The notes beneath the pieces were generated by a model. That model was not told where the DNA came from. It worked only from the letters and a program-made list of their open reading frames with translations, and ran no database searches. Shown piece after piece: positions 35,221 to 47,200 of a stretch of DNA of 64,000 nt (position 1 is the first letter of the stretch; each line of letters begins with the position of its first letter). The position numbers were made by a program, and so were the translations under genes. Origin of the DNA: Pleurodeles waltl (taxonomy: Eukaryota; Chordata; Amphibia; Caudata; Salamandridae). The stretch spans positions 1,181,446,863-1,181,510,862 of the forward strand of contig NC_090437.1 of NCBI RefSeq assembly GCF_031143425.1. The letters run 5' to 3'.

Positions 35221-36902
35221 CTCTGGCCCATAGATTCTTCTTTACAGGATATGCAGTGTTGCCTCTGGAAGTTTCTTGACACAAAGCAATTGATAGAAAC
35301 TCGGGTGCAGTTTAAGTAGGCTACCACACCCAAGATGGCCACCGAGAAACTTGTCTCCATGACTGCACATGGTGTCAAGGGGACAAATACATCACAGCAA
35401 CAACACAAATGATACAGTATATCTACCATCAATAACAGCTTATACCACTCATAAATCCATAAGCACAAAACATATGTACATAAGTGCGGGTGCATTGGTT
35501 GGCGGGTGGTGTTTTACAATGTAATCATAAGCCATGCTTGAATAGGTAGGGCTAGGCAAGTTGAGAACAATGACATTCACACATATTGCATCACTACACA
35601 TAAAAAAGGCCAAAGGTTTTAATGGCATCCAAGTCTCATGTCCTGGAGTGGAGGTCACACAGCTAGGACACAGTAGATCCTTCAGGGACCTACCCTTCCT
35701 AAAGATCGCTCCGGGGTTCCTAAAGATATAATTTTTTTAACCAGGGACTCTTAATAAAAGATGCCAATGCACCTTAAGAATCCTACAAATGTCATATTTA
35801 TCCATGGTCTATTTAGTAATGAAGGGTGTCCCCCAATGCTTTGAATTCCTACTACCCTCCTTCATTTTCAGTGCCCTCCTTAAAGATCTTCTGTATTTTC
35901 CTCTCATCTGCTCTCAGTGTTCTCAGTAGAGCTTGATTGAACTCGCAGAGCTATATAAAGACCAAGCAAGATAATGTGCAGTTCTAACTAAAGAGGTAGC
36001 AGTTAATAGCACAAAGACTTCTTCGGCATCTCTCTATACATGTCACTCTCCCTCACACTTCCCTCCTCTCTTGCCGCCCCTGTCTCATATTCATGGCTCC
36101 CTGGTTTCCCCCGCCTTCTTCCACAGCTTCTCCTTCCCCTCCACCCTTGTTCTGAATGTGACAGCTCAGCTGATTATGGAGACAGAGGCCCGAGAAGTCT
36201 CAACCATGGCATAGGGGTGGCCTTGTCATGCAAAGCAACCATATTTTCAGTTTCTCACCTGTCGTCCACTCCATCAGACAGACCCGTGCCTCAGGCGGCA
36301 CTGGCAGGTCCCTGGAGAAATGTTAACCACATACAATACAGCCTGCATTCAATAGCCCACCCACATGGGGCCTGCAAGTACTGATGGCTTGTAATAGGAG
36401 ATGGCAGGGCATCTCAGAAAGCCAAAGCCCAAGTCAACTAAGTGCCGGTTTTGAGTTTGAGCCACATCACAGGCAAGTGACATTGGATCGCCTTAATTAT
36501 CAAACTCTCATGAAAGGTGAGTGCACTAGTATTGTTGCAATCCCTTCAGTATTACAGTGTCCCCTCAAAAGACTGTTGAAACAAATACAATTCCTGGCAA
36601 AAGAAACCTAAAACAAGCCCAACCACACAAAACAGAAAATGGGTTACAAAAATACACAAAAAACATTAGAATTAAAAAATATTCAGCAAGTACAATTTTT
36701 ATTTCAAGGAATCTGTGGCAGGTGCAGATCACTTAATTGCAGGGTGAGCAACTGTGCATATCACCGAGAAGAGTAGAGCACCCCTTGGGTGACGCTTCAC
36801 ATGGCAGAAGGTGGAGTTTTTGCTAAACTCTGCACTCCATGAGGAAAACTCCACCGGCAGAGAGAAGTTCACCGCCCACTCCTACTCCTACACATCATAT
36901 CC
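35221..36902. other. Interval without a recognised gene
   Basis: Contains a CTATATAAAGACC sequence near 35950 that resembles a TATA box but has no attached gene. Several short frames have no recognisable motif. Confidence 0.45.
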
Positions 36903-37267
36903 TCATTTTATGAACATGCACTTGGCACTCATTTTATTGGTCTCAAACCTGATCTGCTCACTGAACTTCTGTCCAATATGGACCATTTTCCCATATGGGA
37001 TATAGTTGACAAGAGATTTTGGATGGGCACTAGAACCATGCAGAATACTATTGCACCCAGTTGTCTTTCTAAACATCTGGCTGTGCACAACACCATCCTT
37101 TACATAGAATTGTAAGTCAAGGAAGTACATTTTTTCTTTATTAAAATTGATTGTTAGTTTGTTATTGAAAGGAGTGTCATTGAGATCCCCAAATTATGTG
37201 TATAATTGATCAACCAAATCTGTCCTTAACACAATGATATCATCAATATACCTCCCTAAAAAACTAT

Positions 37268-37827
37268 GGGCCTCATTATGACATTGGTGGTAAATGCCAC
37301 CTACTGCCACGGCGACGGCTGCCAACATACCGTCGCCATGGCTACCAGCCACCAACCACATTATAACCATAAACGGAATACCACCAGAAGGCTGGGGGTA
37401 TGCGTCGACAGTCATGGCGGCAGATAGCGGTAAGGTGGTGCTGCTGCCAGCAGCAGCGCCATGCCAGAAAAACACCTCCTACCATATCATGAACGATGAT
37501 ACAGCCTGGCAGTGTTTTGCTGGCGGACAAGGAATTCCCTGGCGCTGATAGTGCCTACCGCCATGGTTTTTGTGGCAGTAAGATTGCAAATGAAAACCAT
37601 GGCGGTAGGCAGGGTCATAATCCAGAGGGTGGGATTGTGACGGCCGCAGGGCTGGAGAACTAAGTATCTAGCCTGGCAGCTGTTACCACCCTGGCGGACG
37701 GAATGGTACATTGGTGGTTTGGTTTGAGCCAAGCCACCAATGTCATAATTTGGGAAAAGGTATCGCCAGCCTGTTGGATGTACCTTTACCTAAATTACCG
37801 CTGTCTGCCAGGGTCGTAATGACTTCC
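37268..37827. mobile_element. Harbinger-type MITE (560 bp) in the Penelope RT
   Basis: Inverted termini GGGCCTCATTATGAC (37268) and GTCGTAATGACTTCC (ending 37827) share TCATTA(T/C)GAC. A perfect TAT duplication flanks it (37265-37267, 37828-37830). The interior has GCGG-type words and an inverted pair around CATGGTTTT (37564 and 37597). Excising it with one TAT joins KY to SFLGRYIDD in frame, so it landed just before the RT catalytic motif. Confidence 0.9.
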
Positions 37828-38794
37828 TATATACTTAGTCCAGGGGGAGTCCCATCGACTCCATCGACTCCAGGTGCACTCCCGCTCATACCAGCCCATA
37901 AAAAGGCTGGCATAATAGGCAGCAAACCTGAAGCCCATCTCCTTACTCTGTAATTGATGGTACCAATGGCTATCATGCATGTTAAGAATCTCCATGATCA
38001 TCAAATTCTGTTCATAGCAGTCAGCTTTACTGATTATCAAGAATGTATTGACCGACAAAAGTCAAATCTTTCTGAATACATGTATATAGGCTGATTACAT
38101 CAAATGCCATGAACTTAAAATTTTCATTCCATGACGTGTTGTTAAATTTGTTAAAAATATCCTTTCCATCCTGAGTATAAGAATGAAGGTTACTGACAAA
38201 GCCCTGGAGATAAATAGCTACATATTTTGATAACCTTTTAGCTGGAGATCCAGTGCCTAATAAAAATGAATCTTCCAGGTGGAAGCCCCCTCAGTTTTGG
38301 GAACTTTGGGGAGTATGCAGTTCCATGGGAATCAGGAACTTCTTACATGTCAGTATTTAAAATCCTTCTCTGATTGCAAACATCTGCCTTTCCAATCACT
38401 CAACTTCATATTGGCAAATACAATCAGATCCTTCATTGGTTTGAACTCAATTAATTCATAATACTGTTTGTCATCTAACTGTCTATCCATTTAATTCAAG
38501 CAATCCTATTTTTTTAAATCAACAACATTGACTTCCTTCTCAGCCTTGATTGTGTCCACTACCCTCATCAACATTCTCAGCAACATCTAATCTGTTCAAT
38601 AATGTTTTCATAGTAACACTTTCATCATCCTCTAATAAGAGTAACAATTGCAGATCATGAACAGAACATTAGGAACAGTTTGCACTGGAGGTGGCATTTT
38701 AGCAATAACAGAAGGTGGTTTATTGGGACATTGTAGAATTCATTTAATTTTAAAGAACAAGTAAACTTAAAAAGGTCTACATGTATATCAACAG

Positions 38795-39180
38795 GGTCCC
38801 ACACTTGCATGTTGCCAGATAGCGTTCTGCCGTGGAGTGCGTTACATGCTGTAACCGTAAGCCCTGAAGAAGTCCGTTAGGATGAAACGCGTTGGCTATG
38901 GCTATGGATTAGTTATTATTATTGTGGATGAATAAAGAACAAAAGTTTTTATAAGAACTTTACTGAATTATGTGATTTGTGAAGTTTTGTGGACATTAAT
39001 GGACACATGGATGTGCTGGGTATTCCTTTCAATGTTATGAGCCTTTGGCTATTTTGAGGTCTAGGTGGATGGCCCTCATGACCCGTGCACCAAAAGTGCC
39101 ATAAATCGTACACAACGAATATAAGAAGAAGGTGTGGTATCAATTCACCTTGACCCCTAATTTTTTCATTTTAAAGGGTC
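38795..39180 (+). mobile_element. Probable retroposed insertion with Penelope-like terminal block
   Basis: Bounded by AGGGTCCCA-like direct repeats (about 38788 and 39175), which would be a 9-bp duplication. Inside, on the plus strand, is a hammerhead-like block at 38860-38897 (AGCC, CTGAAGA, GAAACGCGTTGGCT). It interrupts the minus-strand Penelope frame in the opposite orientation. Ends are approximate and the family is inferred. Confidence 0.45.
38860..38897 (+). ncRNA. Hammerhead-ribozyme-like motif
   Basis: AGCC can pair with GGCT (helix I). CTGAAGA fits the hammerhead core CUGANGA. GTCC/GGAT could form helix II, and GAAAC followed by GCGTT resembles the GAAA core with the very short helix III and NUH cleavage site of retroelement hammerheads. 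One extra A separates the core from helix II, so activity is doubtful. Penelope-like elements are known to carry such minimal hammerheads. Related blocks on the minus strand are at 2964-3017 and 40889-40930. Confidence 0.4.
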
Positions 39181-39251
39181 CCATTCTTGGTAAAGACAAA
39201 AACTCCAACCCATACTGATTTCATTTTTTTCATCCTTATCTAAAACTCTGA

Positions 39252-39648
39252 GGGCCCAAGTCACAATGGTAAACTTAGACTTTTAGTCTACGTTTAGACC
39301 ATAAGTCTAAGTTTACAACTTTTCAGTATTCACAAAGGTAAGTTGCTAGTAGTATCTTTATGTCCGCACTGAGGGTGGAATCTCTGCACTCAGGCAGAAT
39401 CTCCGTCCCGAGTGTGGAGATTCCACTCCCCACCTGGATTTTAATCCTTGCACCTGGATTGTACTCTCCACACCTGGAGTGGAATCGCTGCACTCAGGGC
39501 AGATATCTGCCCGAAGTGTGGAGATTCCGCCCCAAGTGGAGAAGGAAAAATACTACTGTTACCTTTGTGAATATCAAAAAGTCGTAAACTTAGACTTTTG
39601 GTCTAAACATAGACCAAAAGTCTAAATTTACCTTTGTGAATCGGGCCC
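39252..39648. mobile_element. MITE with about 90-bp terminal inverted repeats
   Basis: The left arm (39252-39342) and right arm (39558-39648) are inverted copies of each other over about 90 bp, starting GGGCCC and containing AAGTCTAAGTTTAC. A TGA duplication flanks them (39249-39251, 39649-39651). The 215-bp centre holds repeated GTGGAGATTCC and GTGGAATC palindromic words. A 3-bp duplication suits PIF/Harbinger, but the TIR is unlike the other Harbinger-type ends here, so the superfamily is uncertain. Confidence 0.8.
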
Positions 39649-40888
39649 TGAGAGATTAATAATCCCAAATCTCTTCACGACTTTCAACAACAATGTCTGA
39701 GAGATTGAATACATTTGGATTACAGATATCACCATGTGTTTGCACTGCATTGAAACCCAATTCTGTATTTAGGTTTATAGGAGTGGCTTTGAACTCCTGG
39801 TTTCACTATTCTTTTCCCCTATCAACCTTCTTTCACATCATCTGGTTTTGTGTCTTTTGTGTGCTGCTTGTTCCCTCTGTGTAAACTCTCTAATTCCCTT
39901 AAAAAATAGGAAGGACCTTGTGATGTAGCAGTGTCCTGAGTTTTATTATTTGATGCAACACTATCAGCTGAAGTTAAGGACCTGCTACTTGCTGAACATA
40001 GTTCAGTACTTTCGTCATGTCCTCTTTTCCTATCACCAACCACATTGACATCATATTTTCTTGCAAAAGTGTAAATCCTACCCTACCTATAATCACAATC
40101 ATCTTGTTGTACCTTTCTTAACTTGTTGTCATTCAAACACTCCTGAAGGCCCTGTATTGTCCTTTTCAAAATGTCATAATTCTTATCAATTTCATACTTC
40201 AAGTCCGTTTACTCTATGTTGTTTTCCAATTTTTCAATTTCAGACTTTAATTTGGCTATTTGTTTAATTAATAAGCACATCATAGAAAACAAAGCATTTT
40301 GTAAATTATTTTCCAGGACATCTAAAAGATCTTCATCAAGATCTTCAAATGTTGGGAAAAACAATACCCGTAAGACCCTCTGGGTCTTTTTATTATCAAA
40401 ATAATACTGCAATGTAATCCCATCCCGCCATCTTTCAGGCTCCAGTTTCTTTAAAAGTTCTAGTTTCTGAAATGTCACTTTCAGTCCTTCTTTATGATTA
40501 CCTCTGGTTACTACTGAAGTTGATGTAGTCCCCATTGCAAAATATGTGGTAATTCCTCTTGTGTGCTTAATCTTAGACATGGTAGTGAACCATTCTCACA
40601 GTATCAGTGTGATAATCCAGGGAAAGCAAGTGCAATACCACCTGCAGAATTTGCAAACATCCAAGATCAGAGGCCATGCAAACTAGATCGAACTTCCCAA
40701 AGCATTCCCTAATGGTAAATTCAGTACACAAATTCCATAGTATCGGAAGCCAAATTATACTACTGCAAAGCATGTCAATATAGAATTGCAAAATTGACGA
40801 TGCACCCAAAACAAAGAAGTTAAAAGTTCTTATGACTTTAATATATTTCCTCTAACATATTTAATTCCAGATAATTAAAAATGGTTAC

Positions 40889-40930
40889 AGCCAACGCATT
40901 TAGTTCAAAATGCAAACTTCTTCAAAGCTG
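40889..40930 (-). repeat. Degraded Penelope-like terminal block
   Basis: On the minus strand it reads CTTTGAAGAAG ... AATGCGTTGGCT, a decayed version of the block at 38860. It lies upstream of the Penelope N-terminal region in transcript order, where a pseudo-LTR with a hammerhead would be expected. Confidence 0.4.
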
Positions 40931-41970
40931 CATTACAATATATAAAACCACATATATAATCATTTATCTCCAAAAACATGGATACACATTAAAAAGAACA
41001 AAGATGTTACACTTCATACCCCAACACCACACAACCCCCAAATGTGTGTTATTAGTTAAAAATATTCAGTTAAATTTCTAAAAATTAAGATTTTATACAA
41101 AAAACAGTAACATATGAAACATTTAATCCTGTTAATATGATATATATATTACCAAGAACAACAACATTGCATGTCTGACAGACAGAGGACAATATTTCCC
41201 TCGTACCCTTGCCTTTCCCTCAAATAAAAAATTGCATAAGGGGGCATCCTTTATTGTAAACCTCACCAGTTGTTTCTTTCAAATAATCATGTCTTCATTA
41301 GCCAGTGTAATGCAAAGAATATACTAATCATGCAGTCACATATCAAATTCACTTGCCAATATCTTCAATCTTCTTAATATAATTATGATCTCTATTTTGT
41401 GTGGTAGTACTCTGTTTACATCCATATTTTGCAGGTTAATTGTACCCCATGTCAACACCTGATGATTAAAATATGATTTAATTATTTATCAAGATTAAAA
41501 TTGAATAACTAATCATTAGAAACATGTCCTCATACATTAAACTCCTTACACCATACAGTCCAACTTTGATGTCCCAATAAAAAACACAAAATCCAACGCC
41601 TAACCATCATGTTCAATATACCATATTCTCATCAATCGCGTCTAACTCCAAACCCAAGATGAAGCATAAATATAGCAAAGCAAGAGGGCAACACATCTCT
41701 ACCAGTACATCCACAGCAAGTAGGCAACAGTACAGGACAATATGATCATCAAGGTAAATACATTGCTTAACCCCAAAAAAATCATCCTAAAACATACAAC
41801 CTGTAGAACACAATCCACACAGGGTCAACCCACCACAACTCCCACATAACTATATGCGCCATATGGGAATGGCCACAAAATAAAACACATACAACCCTTT
41901 GGAGCATGTCTGTGAAAATCATGTGTACAGCTGTAGAAGTAGCTGCAATCTCACCATCTGACAAGATAGA
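40931..41970. other. AT-rich interval without a recognised gene
   Basis: Strongly AT-rich with runs of A and ATAT. No coding, terminal-repeat or tandem structure that I can support. Confidence 0.55.
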
Positions 41971-42830
41971 GGCCCTCATTATGATCCCGCCATTGATGGT
42001 GGTGTGAACCGCCAGACGCCATACTGGCAGGTGGTGGCGGAGGTGGATGCTGCTCCACCCTCACCGCCACATCAGCCAGACACCGCCACGCCTATTATGA
42101 TGCAGTAATAGGCATGGCGGTGTATGGAGACGAAGCGCTGCCAGGTGAGCAGCATCCAGGGAGCCCGTTCCCTTCCGGAGCAGCGCCACGGGAAAGGGAA
42201 GTGCTGTCCGAGAGGGAAGGGGAGTTGGGGTGTGTGTGGATTGATTGAGTGCCTGCATGGGGGTGTGCCTGTGTGTGTGTCTGCATGTATGTATGCGTGT
42301 GTGTCTGTCGTGAATGGGTGCATGTGTGATTGTGGGTAGTGGTGCACATGTGTGCATGTGTTCAGATTTGTGCATGTATGCTTGGGGGGGGTGGAGAACG
42401 TGTGGGAATGTCAGTATGTGTGTGAATCAGTGTGTGCATGTGTGGATGCTTGCATGTTTTTTGGGGGGAAGGGGTGAGGGGGTCCTGAACTGAGGTGAGG
42501 GGTGGGGAATGGTGAGGGGGGTTGGAGAGGGCCTACAGGGAGATCGGGGAGAGGAGGGGTGGGGGTAGGCCTAGAGGTGTGGGGGGATGGGTGGGGGTTG
42601 TGGCAGTAGGGGGGCTTGCATGTCACATTCTGGTGACAAGACTGAAAATCCCTGTCACCAGTATGCTTTACAACAGGGATTACCTAGTGGGTTATCCCGC
42701 CAGGAAATCCCTTGTGGAAATGGGATCATTATCGCACAGGTGGTCTATGGTCGACCGCCGGGTCGACCTGGCTACCTTCGGCCCAGCGGTCGACTCAGCC
42801 CTGGCGGTGGGTGGTAGTGAACTGGCTGCT
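41971..42830. mobile_element. Harbinger-like fragment, left end only
   Basis: Starts with GGCCCTCATTATGATCCC, matching the termini of H4 and the MITE at 37268, followed by GCGG/CCGCC-rich subterminal sequence. A GTGT-rich tract lies at about 42220-42440 and a CGACCGCCGGGTCGACC palindrome near 42752. I cannot find a right terminus before H4 begins at 42950, so it is probably truncated. No transposase sequence. Confidence 0.55.
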
Positions 42831-44236
42831 TGGCTTTTCTGTTAAAGGATGACATTGTTTAAAATCAACTTGGCAGGCTGAGTGAGCAACTCAACCTAGT
42901 GGTAGATCAGACCAACTGTCAAACATCTATGACCAGTCAATCACACAAGGGCCCTCATTACAACCCTGGCGGTCAATGGTAAAGCGGCGGCAATACCGCC
43001 AACAGGCCGGCGGTTAAAAAAAATGGAATCACGACCATTGCGGAAACCACCAACACAGACAGCCACTTTAACATTCCGACCACCACGGCGGTAGCAACAA
43101 ACACCGCAGCGGTAACCGCCAACAGACAGGCAGAAGACAATGTACCACCCACACAATTACAAGGCACCAATTCGCCAACTTTTCTGGAGTGGTACTGTTG
43201 GAAAATGGGTTATTGGTAAGGGCAGGTAGGTACCTACACTTAGCAATAGGCCACTGATCTCCACTTAGGTCCAGTTAGGTCTCAGTAAATTAAACCCAGC
43301 CCAACCCTTGGTAGCTTGGCAACGAACTACAAGGCTTAACTTAGTAGACAGAGTGCAAAGCATTCAAATATCACAAAACAGTAATTAAATAAAACTCAGG
43401 AAACAGTTTAAAAATCCATAACCAATTTCATAAAAATAGATTATATTTTTATCTTTAAAATGACTCAAAAACGAATAAAATCGGATAAGGGGAACCGGAG
43501 ATATGAATTTTTAAAGAATTATTGTTTTCTAGCTCGTAGAAACAAAAAGCGCCCCGGTCGCACCTCGACCGGGGCAAAGTGAAAGTTTAGGGCCGACCGC
43601 GATGGAGCCCAGCTCGGCTACAGCCCACAGGAGCCCTCGGTCAAAAGTTTACCTTCGCACTTAGTCCTTTTTCTGAAGATTTTCTTCAGCGGGACGAACC
43701 TGCCAGTCCAATCCGACCTCCTGGAACTCTTCTCTGGATACGCGTCACGGGAACCCTCAGTAGATATTTCTACCTTCGGACTTAGTCATTTTTTTGGAGG
43801 TGAAAATCCTTCGACCGGGGTAAACCTGGATCTTGATCCGACGTCCTTGGATCCTTCCTCGGATACGCTGGCTGGGAAGTCCCGGTCAACTTCCTACGTT
43901 CGGACTTAGGCCCTCATTCTGACCCTGGCGGTCGGTGATAAAGCGGCGGCCAAGCCGCCAACAGGCCGGCGGTCTAAAATATGCAATTCTGACCCTGGCG
44001 GGAACCGCCAACACAGCCCGCCGTATTAACACTCCGCCCGCCACGGCGGTACAAACAAACAGCGCGGCGGTCCCCGCCAACAGCCAGGCGGCAGACAATG
44101 TACCGCCCACCCTATCACGACCCACCAATCCGCCACCTTTTCCGGGGCGGGAGCACCGCCGATAAGAACACGGCGGAAACAGACTACGAACGGGAAAACG
44201 CTCACCTCTACGCACTCCACGCGAGATTCCGGCAGT

Positions 44237-47200
44237 ATGGAACCAGAGTTGCAGGTCATCCCCGCACTCCTATACCTGCTCATATACCAGGAGCACGCCC
44301 GGCGGCGCGGAAGACATCGGTGAGTACTGCACCTACGACACAGGGGAGGGAAAAGATTACCGGCACACACCCACCCACCCACACCCACTACAACACACAC
44401 ATCAATGCATTCCCACAGATCACTGTCACAACCCACAAACCCCCCCCCTCCGAAATAATGCAAAGACCAAAAGAAGAGATCATAAACGGGCAGATATATT
44501 GAAATATGTACACCAGTAATCCCAATAAATAAATAAACTATGTACAAAATATACACAGCTACTAAATGTAGTCCAACCACTGTCCGTGGATCACAGGGGT
44601 CCTGTGCAAAGGGGCAAGGCCCAGTCCCACGACAAGAACTCCACGGAGAGAACACTGCAGGGGCATCAGAAAGAAAATAGGACAGGCACCTCAGGGGGAA
44701 GGGAAGGGGGGGCACCTCAGCCACTTGAGTACACGACGCCAGATCCACGAGGGGACTCCATGACCACTGGGCCATCCTGGGGAGTGCAAAGCCACAGTCC
44801 AAACAGTCCATACAGTGGGTGGCCTGCCCACTGGGCCATTCTGGGGAGTGCAAAGCCACAGTCCATACAGTCCATACAGTGGGTGGCCTGCCCACTGGGC
44901 CATCCTGGGGAGTGCAAAGCCACAGTCCATACAGTCGATACAGTGGGTGGCCTGCCCACTGGGCCATCCTGGGGAGTGCAAAGCCACAGTCCATACAGTC
45001 CATACAGTGGGTGGCCTGCCCACTGGGCCATCCTGGGGAGTGCAAAGCCACAGTCCATACAGTCCATACAGTGGGTGGCCTGCCCACTGGGCCATCCTGG
45101 GGAGTGCAAAGCCACAGTCCATACAGTCCATACAGTGGGTGGCCTGCCCACTGGGCCATCCTGGGGAGTGCAAAGCCACGGTCCATACAGTCCATACAGT
45201 GGGTGGCCTGCCCACTGGGCCATCCTGGGGAGTGCAAAGCCACGGTCCATACAGTCCATAACAGACCCCACTGCCACTGGATGAGGCAAGTTGGCCAGAG
45301 GACATCCTGCAGCCCTGCCCGAGATAGATCCTGCCCTGCCACGTCTGCCAAAGGGCCAGCGGTTCTTGCCTTGAAGGGCCCAGTTCAGCGGTTCTTGAGA
45401 CGGCGGGGCCCAGCGGAGCGGTGCTTGAGACGGCGGGGCCCAGCGGAGCGGTTCTTGAGACGGCGGGGCCCAGTACAGCGGTTCTTGAGACGGCGGGGCC
45501 CAGCGGAGCGGTGCTTGAGACGGTGGGGCCCAGTTCAGCGGTCCTTGCCTTGAAGGGCCCAGTTCAGCGGTTCTTGAGACGGCGGGGCCCAGCAGAGCGG
45601 TTCTTGAGACGGCGGGGCCCAGCGGAGCGGTTCTTGAGACGGCGGGGCCCAGTACAGCGGTTCTTGAGACGGCGGGGCCCAGCGGAGCGGTGCTTGAGAC
45701 GGCGGGGCCCAGTTCAGCGGTCCTTGCCTTGAAGGGCCCAATTCAGCGGTTCTTGAGACGGCGGGGCCCAGCGGAGCGGTTCTTGAGACGGCGGGGCCCA
45801 GCGGAGCGGTTCTTGAGACGGCGGGGCCCAGTACAGCGATTCTTGAGACGGCGGGGCCCAGCGGAGCGGTGCTTGAGACGGCGGGGCCCAGTTCAGCGGT
45901 CCTTGCCTTGAAGGGCCCAGTTCAGCGGGTCTTGAGACGGCGGGGCCCAGCGGAGCGGTGCTTGAGACGGCGGGGCCCAGCGGAGCGGTTCTTGAGACGG
46001 CGGGGCCCAGTACAGCGGTTTTTGAGACGGCGGGGCCCAGCGGAGCGGTGCTTGAGACGGCAGGGCCCAGTTCAGCGGTCCTTGCCTTGAAGGGCCCAGT
46101 TCAGCGGTTCTTGAGACGGCGGGGCCCAGCGGAGCGGTTCTTGAGACGGCGGGGCCCAGCGGAGCGGTTCTTGAGACGGCGGGGCCCAGTACAGCGGTTC
46201 TTGAGACGGCGGGGCCCAGCGGAGCGGTGCTTGAGACGGCGGGGCCCAGTTCAGCGGTCCTTGCCTTGAAGGGCCCAGTTCAGCGGTTCTTGAGACGGCG
46301 GGGCCCAGCGGAGCGGTTCTTGAGACGGCGGGGCCCAGCGGAGCGGTTCTTGAGACGGCGGGCCCAGTACAGCGGTTCTTGAGACGGCGGGGCCCAGCGG
46401 AGCGGTGCTTGAGACGGCGGGCCCAGTTCAGCGGTCCTTGCCTTGAAGGGCCCAGTTCAGCGGTTCTTGAGACGGCGGGGCCCAGCGGAGCGGTTCTTGA
46501 GACGGCGGGGCCCGGCGGGGCCCAGCGGAGCGGTTCTTGAGACGGCGGGGCCCAGTACAGCGGTTCTTGAGACGGCAGGGCCCAGCGGAGCGGTGCTTGA
46601 GACGGCGGGGCCCAGTTCAGCGGTCCTTGCCTTGAAGGGCCCAGTTCAGCGGTTCTTGAGACGGCGGGGCCCAGCGGAGCGGTGCTTGAGACGGCGGGGC
46701 CCAGCGGAGCGGTTCTTGAGACGGCGGGGCCCAGTACAGCGGTTCTTGAGACGGCGGGGCCCAGCGGAGCGGTGCTTGAGACGGCGGGGCCCAGTTCAGC
46801 GGTCCTTGCCTTGAAGGGCCCAGTTCAGCGGTTCTTGAGACGGCGGGGCCCAGTTCAGCGGTCCTTGCCTTGAAGGGCCGAGTTCAGCGGTTCTTGAGAC
46901 GGCGGGGCCCAGTTCAGCGGTCCTTGCCTTGAAGGGCCCAGTTCAGCGGTTCTTGAGACGGCGGGGCCCAGTTCAGCGGTCCTTGCCTTGAAGGGCCCAG
47001 TTCAGCGGTTCTTGAGACGGCGGGGCCCAGCGGAGCGGTTCTTGAGACGGCGGGGCCCAGTTCAGCGGTTCTGGAGACGGCGGCCGGTCTATGGCCAACT
47101 GCTCATTGCCTGGTGGTGCCCTCCTGGGCAGCGGGGATGGTGCTCCTTCAATGCCCACCTGGGCTGTGGGTGGTGGGGCCCTCCTGGCCAGCTGGGCTGG

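Larger units (their letters stand above)
36903..40580 (-). pseudogene. Penelope-like retroelement ORF, interrupted and decayed
   Basis: Read from 40580 downward: an N-terminal region (40580-40209) with RWRDGITLQYYFD and VLRVLFFPTFEDLDEDLL, then decayed sequence, then YYASLFMGWYER (near 37900). After a MITE comes the catalytic FLGRYIDDIIVL (near 37235). Last is a C-terminal block (37130-36903) with YFLDLQFYVKDGVV, then LHGSSAHPKSLVNYIPYG. These are typical Penelope-family RT blocks. No GIY-YIG endonuclease follows, so the 3' part is lost or it is an endonuclease-less type. It is also interrupted near 38795-39180 and at 39252-39648. Penelope RT is telomerase-like and copies RNA into the genome. 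Confidence 0.82.

Noticed and set aside
35940..35960. TATA box as a host promoter
   Set aside because: CTATATAAAGACC is isolated, with no downstream gene recognised.
44691..45305. Long overlapping open frames on both strands over the 64-bp array
   Set aside because: A 64-bp unit cycles the frames and lacks stops by chance of composition; no start context, splice logic or homology.
45421..46873. Repeated Arg/Gly/Pro-rich proteins over the 30-bp array
   Set aside because: Unit length near a multiple of three keeps frames open in register; the array is intronic and non-conserved between copies.
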